Positions 16,857 to 23,686 of a stretch of DNA of 64,000 nucleotides are shown piece by piece. The stretch lies in NCBI GenBank assembly GCA_964400285.1, contig CAYNTK010000011.1, positions 16,064-80,063 on the forward strand, in the 5' to 3' direction. The stretch is from FEN-1279 sp964400285 (GTDB taxonomy: Bacteria; Bacteroidota; Ignavibacteria; Tepidaquicellales; Tepidaquicellaceae). Position numbers and translations under genes: made by a program. The notes under the pieces are model-generated. The model was not told the origin of the DNA. It did not search any database and saw only the letters and a list, made by a program, of their open reading frames with translations. Within the stretch, counting starts at the first letter, position 1; every line of letters begins with the position of its first letter.

Positions 16857-17981
16857 ATGTCTAAGTACAAGATTGCCTGGCTCCCCGGCGACGGAGTAGG
16901 CGTTGAAGTCCTCGAAGCCGCAAAGATAATCCTCGATAAAATCAATCTTGATGCAGAATACATTCACGGAGATATCGGATGGGAATTCTGGTGTAAGGAA
17001 GGTGATGCATTTCCTGAAAGAACACAGGATTTATTGAGAAATGTAAATGCCGCGATGTTTGGAGCAATAACATCGAAACCCGTCAGAGCCGCGAACGCGG
17101 AATTAATACCTGAACTGCAAAATAAAGGTCTTGTCTATCGCTCACCGATTGTGAGGATGAGACAGCTTTTCGATTTATACATTTGCTTAAGACCATGCAA
17201 AGCGTATGAAGGAAATCCGCTAAATTATTATAACAGGAGTGATATAGATTTAGTTGTATTCAGAGAAAACACAGAAGGTATGTATTCGGGAGTGGAGTTT
17301 AATCCGGTTCCAGAAGGGCTTGCTGAATTTTTAAAAGCAAATTCAAAACCATTTGCAGCATTTAAAGATATACCACTCGACCAGTATGCAATATCTTGTA
17401 AAATAAACACACGCAAGGGTTCTGAAAGAATTATCAGAGCCGCATTCGAATTTGCAAAAAAATTCAGCAGGAAAAAAGTAACCGTTATTCACAAAGCAAA
17501 CGTAGTTCGTGCAACAGATGGTCTTTTCCTCGAAATAGCAAGGGAAGTGAAAAAAGATTACCCAGATATCCAGATGGATGATGCGAATATAGATGCAATA
17601 ACAATGTGGTTATTGAAAAATCCGAAAAATTATGACGTGCTTGTTGCACCGAATTTATTTGGTGATATTATTTCAGATTTGTGTGCACAAATGGTGGGTG
17701 GTTTAGGATTTGGATGTTCGGGAAATATTGGTAAACAACTTGCTGTATTCGAGCCAACACATGGTTCCGCACCAAAATATGCAGGTCAATATAAAGTAAA
17801 TTCTATTGCAACAATACTTTCCTCAAAAATGATGCTCGACTGGCTTGGTGAAACAGAAAAAGCTAAAAAGGTTGAAAACGCAGTAGCTACTGTAATAAAA
17901 GAAGGTAAGATAAGGACTTACGATATGGGTGGAAGTAATACTACACTCGAAATGGCAAATGCAATAGCAGAAAAAATCTAA
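16857..17981 (+). CDS. icd: NADP-type isocitrate dehydrogenase (beta-decarboxylating dehydrogenase family)
   Basis: The start is ATG 16857, with AAAGGAG upstream; the frame extends further upstream to 16803 without an RBS, giving an implausible tail. The 374-residue protein has LPGDGVGVEV at the N-terminus, the substrate loop SPIVRMRQLFDLYICLRP (isocitrate-dehydrogenase-like), VVFRENTEGMYSG, and GDIISDLCAQMVGGLG with metal-binding aspartates. The cofactor loop reads THGSAPKYAGQ: the Lys-Tyr pair is the NADP determinant of E. coli Icd, where NAD enzymes and LeuB carry Asp-Ile. The likely reaction is isocitrate to 2-oxoglutarate; homologous beta-decarboxylations are possible. Its 5' third is visibly richer in G+C than its neighbours. 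A strong hairpin follows the stop. Confidence 0.85.
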   Translation: MSKYKIAWLPGDGVGVEVLEAAKIILDKINLDAEYIHGDIGWEFWCKEGDAFPERTQDLLRNVNAAMFGAITSKPVRAANAELIPELQNKGLVYRSPIVRMRQLFDLYICLRPCKAYEGNPLNYYNRSDIDLVVFRENTEGMYSGVEFNPVPEGLAEFLKANSKPFAAFKDIPLDQYAISCKINTRKGSERIIRAAFEFAKKFSRKKVTVIHKANVVRATDGLFLEIAREVKKDYPDIQMDDANIDAITMWLLKNPKNYDVLVAPNLFGDIISDLCAQMVGGLGFGCSGNIGKQLAVFEPTHGSAPKYAGQYKVNSIATILSSKMMLDWLGETEKAKKVENAVATVIKEGKIRTYDMGGSNTTLEMANAIAEKI

Positions 17982-17993
17982 ACTAATTTTTTT

Positions 17994-18045
17994 AAGAGAT
18001 TAAAATGACGCAATATTATATTGCGTCATTATCTCTTTATTTTAA
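17994..18045 (+). terminator. Long two-part hairpin after icd
   Basis: AAGAGAT (17994-18000) pairs with ATCTCTT (18031-18037), and ATGACGCAAT (18005-18014) pairs with ATTGCGTCAT (18020-18029) around a 5-base loop, with a small internal bulge. A T/A-rich tail (TATTTTAAAT) follows. It ends icd transcription or attenuates read-through into the lyase gene, which starts 11 bases past it. Confidence 0.7.
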
Positions 18046-18055
18046 ATAAAAAATT

Positions 18056-18958
18056 ATGGAAAAAGTAATAATACATGAAGTAGGAATGAGAGACGGTTTA
18101 CAGGTTGAGCAACAGATAGTTCCTACAGAAACAAAAATAAAATGGATAGATGAATTAATTAAGACAGGAATTGATATAATTCAGGTTGGTTCGTTTGTTC
18201 ATCCTGTAAAAGTGCCAACAATGGCAGACACAGATAATTTATTTAAATATTATTTGGAAAAAGGAAAACCTTTAGATATAGTTATGTCCGGGCTCGTTTT
18301 AAATGAAAAAGGATTAGAAAGAGGAATGGCTTGTGGAGTGGATATGTTTTGTATGGGAGTATCTGCAAGCGAAACACATAGTAAAAAGAATACAGGAATG
18401 ACTACTAATGAAGCACTTGATAGAATTATTGGAGTGGCAAAAAATGCAATGTCGTCCGGGAAGAAAGTTCAAGTGTCGGTACAATCCGCTTTCGGTTGTG
18501 GTTTTGAAGGAAAAATCCCGGAAGAAAAAGTAATCGGGATAATCGAAAAATATCTCGAAAATGGAATAACTATGATTAGTCTTGCGGATACAGCAGGTCA
18601 TGCATATCCCGAGCAAGTGGAAAGATTAATTACTGCGATTTATAAAAAATCAGAAGATGTAAATATAGCAGTTCACTTTCACGATACTTACGGTCTTGGA
18701 ATTGCAAATTGCTATACAGCTTATAAACTCGGTGTTAAATATTTCGAATCTGCATTTGCGGGACTCGGCGGATGTCCGTTCACAGCGAAGGCAAGCGGGA
18801 ATGTATGTACAGAAGATTTAGTAAATATGTATCAAAGAATGGGAGTCCGAGATGATATAAATATTCAAGGAATACTCGATGTTGCTAAAGAAGCGGAAAC
18901 GTTTTTTAATAGGGGATTGCCTTCTAAGGTACTTAAGGTAGGTGTACTTAAGAATTAG
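18056..18958 (+). CDS. HMG-CoA lyase-like DRE-TIM enzyme
   Basis: This 300-residue (beta/alpha)8 enzyme has the N-terminal catalytic EVGMRDGLQVEQQ (Arg-Asp pair), VGSFVHPVKVPTMADTD, the metal-binding VHFHDTYGLG (two histidines) and the C-terminal AGLGGCPFT loop whose cysteine is the catalytic residue of 3-hydroxy-3-methylglutaryl-CoA lyase. HMG-CoA lyase yields acetyl-CoA and acetoacetate in leucine breakdown; close relatives cleave other 3-hydroxy-acyl-CoAs. The neighbours (icd, family III CoA-transferase, LeuCD-type dehydratase) suggest a dedicated hydroxy-acid pathway, so the substrate may differ. The last codons contain a repeated ACTTAAG, which runs into the flanking repeat of the next element. 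Confidence 0.85.
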   Translation: MEKVIIHEVGMRDGLQVEQQIVPTETKIKWIDELIKTGIDIIQVGSFVHPVKVPTMADTDNLFKYYLEKGKPLDIVMSGLVLNEKGLERGMACGVDMFCMGVSASETHSKKNTGMTTNEALDRIIGVAKNAMSSGKKVQVSVQSAFGCGFEGKIPEEKVIGIIEKYLENGITMISLADTAGHAYPEQVERLITAIYKKSEDVNIAVHFHDTYGLGIANCYTAYKLGVKYFESAFAGLGGCPFTAKASGNVCTEDLVNMYQRMGVRDDINIQGILDVAKEAETFFNRGLPSKVLKVGVLKN

Positions 18959-18983
18959 TAAACAGAATTTACTTAAAAGCATT

Positions 18984-19004
18984 AAGTATCAAGTATTAAG
19001 TATT
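18984..19004 (+). repeat. Left arm of four-helix-bundle element 1 (three 7-bp units)
   Basis: Three consecutive heptamers AAGTATC, AAGTATT and AAGTATT lie 32 bases before the start of the four-helix-bundle gene. The reverse complement of the right arm (19445-19479) is made of the same kind of 7-bp unit, so the two arms form an inverted pair enclosing the gene. Confidence 0.7.
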
Positions 19005-19035
19005 CAGGTAATTTTAATATTAAAATTAATTAACT

Positions 19036-19413
19036 ATGGGAAATAATGATTTTAGAAAACCGGCAAGAAATTTTCAGGATTTAATAGTATGGCAGAAAGC
19101 ACATAAGTTAGTTATTGAAGTTTACAAATTTACTGAAAATTTTCCTAAAACAGAAATTTATTGCTTAACACCGCAAATTAGAAGATCTGTTATTTCTATT
19201 CCTGCAAATATTGCGGAAGGTTTTATCAAAAAAAGTGAAGTCGATAAAATTAGATACTTGAATATTGCACAAGGTTCATTTGAAGAAACGAGATATTATC
19301 TTATCCTATCCAATGATTTGAAATATGGTAAATCCAATAAAATACAACCTCTTCTTGAGGAGGTGAGTAAGTTACTTAATGCATTTATTAAATCAATTAA
19401 GAATTCGCTATGA
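19036..19413 (+). CDS. Four-helix-bundle protein (23S rRNA intervening-sequence protein family), copy 1
   Basis: This 125-residue protein is of the small four-helix-bundle family (IVP/S23-like). The signatures are FQDLIVWQKAHKLVIEVYKFTENFP, LTPQIRRSVISIPANIAEGF (the RR..SIPANIAEG core) and LNIAQGSFEETRYYLILSNDL. Members were first found inside 23S rRNA intervening sequences, and relatives (Avd) assist diversity-generating retroelements; they form homopentameric bundles that may bind nucleic acid. No reverse transcriptase or rRNA is present here. It lies between the lyase and the CoA-transferase, enclosed by short-unit inverted repeats, and resembles copy 2 at 20789 along most of its length. 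Its function is unknown. Confidence 0.9.
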   Translation: MGNNDFRKPARNFQDLIVWQKAHKLVIEVYKFTENFPKTEIYCLTPQIRRSVISIPANIAEGFIKKSEVDKIRYLNIAQGSFEETRYYLILSNDLKYGKSNKIQPLLEEVSKLLNAFIKSIKNSL

Positions 19414-19444
19414 TTATTTTTATTTATATATTAAATTGAATTCC

Positions 19445-19479
19445 CATTACTTGATTCTGAATACTTGATACTGGATACT
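19445..19479 (-). repeat. Right arm of four-helix-bundle element 1 (five degenerate 7-bp units)
   Basis: Read on the minus strand, these 35 bases divide exactly into AGTATCC, AGTATCA, AGTATTC, AGAATCA and AGTAATG: five degenerate copies of one heptamer, matching the AAGTATC/AAGTATT units of the left arm in inverted orientation. The arm lies 31 bases after the stop of the four-helix-bundle gene. Confidence 0.7.
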
Positions 19480-19531
19480 AATTTGTAAATCATAAAATTT
19501 TAATTAAATTATTAATCAAAATTAATTAGAA

Positions 19532-20725
19532 ATGAAAATATTAAACGGAGTAAGAGTATTAGATATGACTAACGTTCTTGCTGGTCCATTTGCAACATTG
19601 CATTTGGCATTGCTTGGAGCTGAAGTCATAAAGATAGAAAATCCCGTAGGGGGAGATTTAGCAAGAAAACTTGGAAACGTTCCCGAACTTAATGATAAAA
19701 ATATGGGAACGAGTTTCCTTGCACAAAACTCGAATAAAAAATCCTTTACACTCAATCTTAAAGGAGATGTTGCGAAAGAGATTTTTAAGAAACTTGTGAA
19801 AACAGCAGATGTATTGGTAGAAAACTTCAGACCGGGTGTTATGGAAAGACTTGGATTATCATATAAAGTTTTAAGCGAAATTAACCCTCGACTTGTTTAC
19901 TGTGCGATTTCGGGATTCGGACAAACAGGTCCTGATGCATTCAAACCTGCTTATGACCAGATAATTCAGGGATTAAGTGGTGTTATGGCAGTAAATGGAG
20001 ATGAGAGACTTAATCCACTTCGTTGTGGTTTTCCTGTTTGTGATACAGTAGGTGGACTTAACGCAGCATTTGCAATTATGTCTGCTTTATATTACAGGGA
20101 AAAAACTGGAGAAGGGCAGTTTATAGATATTGCAATGTTAGATTCAATTATGCCTTTAATGGGATGGGTTGCTGCAAATTTATTAATTGGAGGTAAACAA
20201 CCTGTGTTAATGGGGAATGATAATTTTACTGCTGCTCCGTCTGGAACATTTGTTACTAAAGATGGCTATATCAATATTGCAGCAAATAAACAAGAGCAAT
20301 GGGAAGATTTATGTGATGTGCTTGGAGTTTCAGAGCTCAAAACCGATGAACGATTTCAGAAAAGAGATATCAGGAAGAAAAACAGAAAAGAGCTTACACC
20401 ATTACTTGAAGAAAAATTGAAGGAGAAAGATACTTTATATTGGTGTGAAGCATTAAATGCAAAAGGAATACCATCAGGAGAAATATTATCGTTAGATGCT
20501 GCATTACATCAGCCACAGATTGAACATAGAAAAGCATTAGCAGAGATAGATACACCTGAAGTTGGAAAAATTAAAGTATTTAATTTAACAGCAAAGTTCG
20601 ATAAGACAGAAGGTGATGTGGATATGCCACCACCTTTGCTTTCTCAGCACACACTTGAAATTCTTGAAGAGTTGGGATACAGTAAAGATGATTATGAAAA
20701 ATTTAAGAATGGGAAAATAGTATAA
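19532..20725 (+). CDS. Family III (CaiB/BaiF) CoA-transferase
   Basis: This 397-residue protein matches the family III CoA-transferases. It opens LNGVRVLDMTNVLAGPFATLHLALLGAEVIKIENPVGGD, followed by NSNKKSFTLNLK, VENFRPGVMERLGLSY, the CAISGFGQTGPDA motif and YDQIIQGLSGVMAVNG, with the catalytic aspartate expected in the LxPAYDQ-type motif (AYDQ near residue 145). The C-terminus has PSGEILSLDAALHQPQI. These enzymes move CoA between carboxylic acids (for example succinyl-CoA to citramalate, malate or formyl-CoA to oxalate) in the cytoplasm. The substrate is unassigned; the lyase and dehydratase neighbours suggest activation of a branched or tertiary hydroxy-acid. Confidence 0.92.
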   Translation: MKILNGVRVLDMTNVLAGPFATLHLALLGAEVIKIENPVGGDLARKLGNVPELNDKNMGTSFLAQNSNKKSFTLNLKGDVAKEIFKKLVKTADVLVENFRPGVMERLGLSYKVLSEINPRLVYCAISGFGQTGPDAFKPAYDQIIQGLSGVMAVNGDERLNPLRCGFPVCDTVGGLNAAFAIMSALYYREKTGEGQFIDIAMLDSIMPLMGWVAANLLIGGKQPVLMGNDNFTAAPSGTFVTKDGYINIAANKQEQWEDLCDVLGVSELKTDERFQKRDIRKKNRKELTPLLEEKLKEKDTLYWCEALNAKGIPSGEILSLDAALHQPQIEHRKALAEIDTPEVGKIKVFNLTAKFDKTEGDVDMPPPLLSQHTLEILEELGYSKDDYEKFKNGKIV

Positions 20726-20726
20726 T

Positions 20727-20758
20727 AGAAGTTAAGAAGTTAAGAAGTTAAGAAGTTA
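20727..20758 (+). repeat. Left arm of four-helix-bundle element 2 (four perfect 8-bp units)
   Basis: Four exact tandem copies of AGAAGTTA occupy 32 bases, starting two bases after the CoA-transferase stop and ending 30 bases before the second four-helix-bundle gene. The unit recurs inverted on the far side of that gene. Confidence 0.85.
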
Positions 20759-20788
20759 AAGATATTTTTTAATATTAAATTAATTAAT

Positions 20789-21154
20789 ATGGAAGTAACA
20801 AAATCATTTAGAGATTTGGTTGTTTGGCAAAAAGCTCATCAGTTTGTTTTAGCTATTTATAAGCAAACAGAATCATTTCCTAAATCTGAAATGTTTGGTC
20901 TGACTTCACAACTTAGGAGGGCTTCTGTATCCATAGCTGCAAATATTGTTGAAGGATATAAGAAAAAAAGCAAATTAGATAAATTAAGATTTCTAAATAT
21001 ATCACAAGGTTCTTTGGAAGAAACTCGATATTACTTAATATTAACGAATGATTTGAAATATTTAAATACATCGGATTTAATGAATCAGTTAGAAGAAGTA
21101 AGCAAAATGTTAAATTCATATTGTAGTAAAATTATTGAATCAAAGAATAATTAG
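20789..21154 (+). CDS. Four-helix-bundle protein (23S rRNA intervening-sequence protein family), copy 2
   Basis: This 121-residue paralogue of the 19036 gene has FRDLVVWQKAHQFVLAIYKQTESFP, LTSQLRRASVSIAANIVEGYKKKS and LNISQGSLEETRYYLILTNDLKYL. The pattern of conserved positions (VWQKAH, RR.S.SI.ANI.EG, QGS.EETRYYLIL.NDLKY) is the same in both, so they derive from one ancestor. The insertion lies between the CoA-transferase and the dehydratase large subunit and has its own flanking arms built on a different unit (AGAAGTTA) from copy 1. It is not obviously related to the metabolism around it. Function is unknown; the structural family forms helical pentamers. Confidence 0.9.
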   Translation: MEVTKSFRDLVVWQKAHQFVLAIYKQTESFPKSEMFGLTSQLRRASVSIAANIVEGYKKKSKLDKLRFLNISQGSLEETRYYLILTNDLKYLNTSDLMNQLEEVSKMLNSYCSKIIESKNN

Positions 21155-21172
21155 TTCTATTGTTTTTGTTCC

Positions 21173-21202
21173 TAACTTCTAATTTTTTTGACTTCTGAAT
21201 TC
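21173..21202 (-). repeat. Right arm of four-helix-bundle element 2 (degenerate inverted 8-bp units)
   Basis: Read on the minus strand this segment contains AGAATTC, AGAAGTCA, an A/T-only spacer of about 8 bases, then AGAAGTTA: inverted, partly decayed copies of the unit that is repeated four times in the left arm. It starts 18 bases after the gene's stop. Confidence 0.65.
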
Positions 21203-21264
21203 TTTTAAAATAGATTAATATAAACTAAAATTACAAATAAATAAACTAAAGGAGAAAATTGACA

Positions 21265-22554
21265 ATGGGAATGACCGTAGTCGAGAAAATTCTCGCTAAG
21301 GCAACGAATCAAAAATCTGTAAAAGCAGGGGATGTGCTTGAACCTGCAGTAGATGTTGCTATGTCACACGAGAATGCCGCACTCGTTATAAATCAATTTA
21401 ACGAAGTGTACAATGGAACAGGTCTTGAACCAAAAGTATGGGACTCGGATAAAATTGCAATAATATTTGACCATAGAGTTCCCGCTGAAAGTTCGAAGAC
21501 CGCTACGAATCAAAATAAGATTCGTGATTTTGTAAGAAAAAATAAAATCCGTAAATTTCACGATATCCGTTCAGATGAAGGTGGGATATGCCACCAGATA
21601 TTAGCAGAATATGGATATATTAGACCAGGATATGTTGTAGTTGGGACAGATAGTCATACAACAACACACGGTGCTTTTGGAGCATTTGCATTTGGAATAG
21701 GTGCAACAGAAATGGCAAGTGTTTGGACTCTCGGAAATGTGTTGAATGTAGAAGTTCCCGAAACGATTAAAGTTGTAGTAAATGGAAAACTTCCTGCGAA
21801 TGTTTTTCCAAAAGATTTAATTCTTTATTTAATTGGAAAAATATCAGCACAGGGTGCGAATTTCAAAGTACTCGAATTTCATGGTGAAGTAATAACTAAT
21901 ATGTCGATGTCTGGAAGATTAGTATTAAGTAATATGTCTGTCGAAGCGGGTGCTACAGCAGGTATAGTTCCGGCTGATGGTGAAACAGAAAAATATTTAA
22001 GAAATGCCGGAGTAACTGAAAAACTTAATTTTGTGCTTCCCGATGCGGATGCAAAATATTCACAGATTGTAGAAATAAATGCAAGCGAATTAAAACCGCA
22101 GATAGCCTGTCCGCACACTGTAGATAACGTAAAACCGATTAATGAAATCGAAAAGAAGCATATAGACCAGATTGTGATTGGTTCTTGCACAAATGGAAGA
22201 ATAGATGATTTGGAAATTGCTGCAAAGATTATGAAAGGTAAAAAAGTAGCAGAAGGGACTCGTATGCTGATTTTCCCGGCATCGTGGAAAATTTACAAAG
22301 ACGCAATGAAGAAAGGATATCTTGAAATATTTGCAGATTCAGGTGCAATCATTATGAATCCAGGTTGCGGATGTTGTCTTGGTGTTCACCAGGGAGCACT
22401 CGGTGATGGGGAAGTAGCACTTTCAACAACTAACAGAAATTTTAAAGGCAGAATGGGTAATCCAAAAGGTGAAGTTTATCTTTGCTCTCCTGCAGTTGCC
22501 GCGGCAAGCGCAATTACGGGTGAAATTACCGAACCTGCGATAGGAGGATTTTAA
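21265..22554 (+). CDS. LeuC/homoaconitase-type hydro-lyase, large subunit
   Basis: The ATG at 21265 is chosen over a TTG at 21259, because AAAGGAG (21248-21254) is correctly spaced for it; this gives 429 residues. The protein is an aconitase-superfamily large subunit of the LeuC/HacA class: VGTDSHTTTHGAFGAFAFGIGATEMA, IGSCTNGRIDDL (first cluster cysteine) and NPGCGCCLGVHQGALGDGE (the other two cysteines), for a [4Fe-4S] cluster. The family isomerises isopropylmalate, homocitrate or related 2-hydroxy-tricarboxylates and needs a separate small subunit, the next gene. With an NADP-Icd in the same cluster it may act as an aconitase substitute, or on a different substrate; the sequence alone does not decide. 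Confidence 0.9.
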   Translation: MGMTVVEKILAKATNQKSVKAGDVLEPAVDVAMSHENAALVINQFNEVYNGTGLEPKVWDSDKIAIIFDHRVPAESSKTATNQNKIRDFVRKNKIRKFHDIRSDEGGICHQILAEYGYIRPGYVVVGTDSHTTTHGAFGAFAFGIGATEMASVWTLGNVLNVEVPETIKVVVNGKLPANVFPKDLILYLIGKISAQGANFKVLEFHGEVITNMSMSGRLVLSNMSVEAGATAGIVPADGETEKYLRNAGVTEKLNFVLPDADAKYSQIVEINASELKPQIACPHTVDNVKPINEIEKKHIDQIVIGSCTNGRIDDLEIAAKIMKGKKVAEGTRMLIFPASWKIYKDAMKKGYLEIFADSGAIIMNPGCGCCLGVHQGALGDGEVALSTTNRNFKGRMGNPKGEVYLCSPAVAAASAITGEITEPAIGGF

Positions 22555-22556
22555 TT

Positions 22557-23051
22557 ATGGCAAAAGTAGTATATAAATTCGGTGACGATATTTCCACCGA
22601 TGCAATCTATCCCGGAAGATATATGGCGACCGTATTGCCGACGGAAACCCCGCAATTTTGCTTTGCGGATTATGCAGAGTTGAATAAAAATCTCAACAGT
22701 GGTGAATGGAAAAATTGTGTAATTATTGCGGATAATAATTTCGGATGCGGTTCTTCACGTGAACAGGCGGCATCTACAATCCTCGGACACGGATTAATTG
22801 TTATTGCAAAAAACTTCGCAAGAATATTTCTGCAAAATGCGATTAATCTCGGATTAAATTTAATAACCTGCCCTGATTTAGATGCGAAAGTTGGAGATGA
22901 TATAGTAATAGAAAACAATAAGGTATTAAATAAAACGAGTGGAAAATCGTTTGATATCGTACCACTTCCCGAAGCAAGAAGGGCAATAGTGGAAGCGGGA
23001 GGATTAATTCCTTATACGCGAAAGAAACTACTCGAAAAAAATAAAAAGTAA
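22557..23051 (+). CDS. LeuD/homoaconitase-type hydro-lyase, small subunit
   Basis: This 164-residue swivel-domain subunit has YKFGDDISTDAIYPGRYM, the ADNNFGCGSSREQAA motif (GSSREQA carries the substrate-binding serine/arginine) and LGHGLIVIAKNFARIFLQNAINLGL. It starts two bases after the large-subunit stop and ends with a terminator about 50 bases later. The length is that of archaeal/Chlorobi LeuD-HacB small subunits (about 165) and shorter than proteobacterial LeuD (about 200). The substrate specificity loop (here YPGRYMATVL) differs between LeuD and homoaconitase types and cannot be assigned with confidence. Confidence 0.92.
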   Translation: MAKVVYKFGDDISTDAIYPGRYMATVLPTETPQFCFADYAELNKNLNSGEWKNCVIIADNNFGCGSSREQAASTILGHGLIVIAKNFARIFLQNAINLGLNLITCPDLDAKVGDDIVIENNKVLNKTSGKSFDIVPLPEARRAIVEAGGLIPYTRKKLLEKNKK

Positions 23052-23100
23052 ATGAGCGCTACGATGCTGGAGCTTCTTAACAAGGATTAAGCAAATAAAT

Positions 23101-23136
23101 AAAAACGGAGTATAAAAGACTCCGTTTTTTTTTTAT
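23101..23136 (+). terminator. Rho-independent terminator after the leuCD-type genes
   Basis: A stem ACGGAGT/ACTCCGT around a 7-base loop is followed by a run of ten or more T. It closes the metabolic cluster; the next gene has its own leader. Confidence 0.9.
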
Positions 23137-23226
23137 TTCTATAATTTTATTCAAATTAAAATGTGTATTTTTTAAAGACATTTTGATATATATTTAAAAT
23201 AATATATAATATTAAATCTCTCGGAT

Positions 23227-23652
23227 ATGAAAAAGTTAAATTACTTAAATGCCCTAAATATTTTTACAATATTTTTCATTTGCACAATAATTTTTTCATG
23301 TTCTGAAAATAAAAATATTCAACCAACTAAGAAAGAACCAGAAAAATTAAACGATATGCTGGTTGTCAAAGGTCAATTTGTATTCACAAAAAAATGCATG
23401 TCGTGTCACGAAATGGAAGTTAAATTAAAAGGTCCTGCCCTAAGAAATGTAACAAAAAGACGAAAAGCTGATTGGATTAAAAATATGATTTTGAACCCCG
23501 ACAAAATGATTGTTGAAGATTCGATAGCGAAAAGATTATATTACGAGCACGGCGTTAAAATGGTTGTAGAAGATGTGAAAGACGAAGATGCAAATGCAGT
23601 AATGGAATTTTTGAAAAGTGTGGATGCTAAAGCTGAACAGAAAATTGAATAA
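23227..23652 (+). CDS. Monohaem c-type cytochrome lipoprotein
   Basis: This 141-residue protein has an N-terminal lipoprotein signal with lipobox IIFSC (Cys25) and a single haem-attachment motif CMSCH at residues 57-61, in KCMSCHEMEVKLKGPALRNVTKRRKADWIKNMILNPDKM, the class I cytochrome c pattern in which a downstream Met serves as the second axial ligand (M in NPDKM is the likely candidate). It is expected on the periplasmic side as a lipid-anchored electron carrier. It stands alone between the leuCD terminator and lepB. Which redox partner it serves is not shown by neighbours. Confidence 0.9.
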   Translation: MKKLNYLNALNIFTIFFICTIIFSCSENKNIQPTKKEPEKLNDMLVVKGQFVFTKKCMSCHEMEVKLKGPALRNVTKRRKADWIKNMILNPDKMIVEDSIAKRLYYEHGVKMVVEDVKDEDANAVMEFLKSVDAKAEQKIE

Positions 23653-23686
23653 AAAAAATAAATTTTTTTATTACGAAAAAAAATCT

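Noticed and set aside
20727..20758. Possible CRISPR repeat
   Set aside because: The units are only 8 bp, perfectly contiguous with no spacers, and no cas gene is nearby.
18984..21202. Classical insertion sequences around the four-helix-bundle genes
   Set aside because: No transposase is encoded, and the two copies do not share terminal sequences or target-site duplications that could be seen.
23052..23090. 12-codon ATG frame after the dehydratase small subunit
   Set aside because: It is too short and has no ribosome site or conserved feature; it most likely is untranslated trailer before the terminator.
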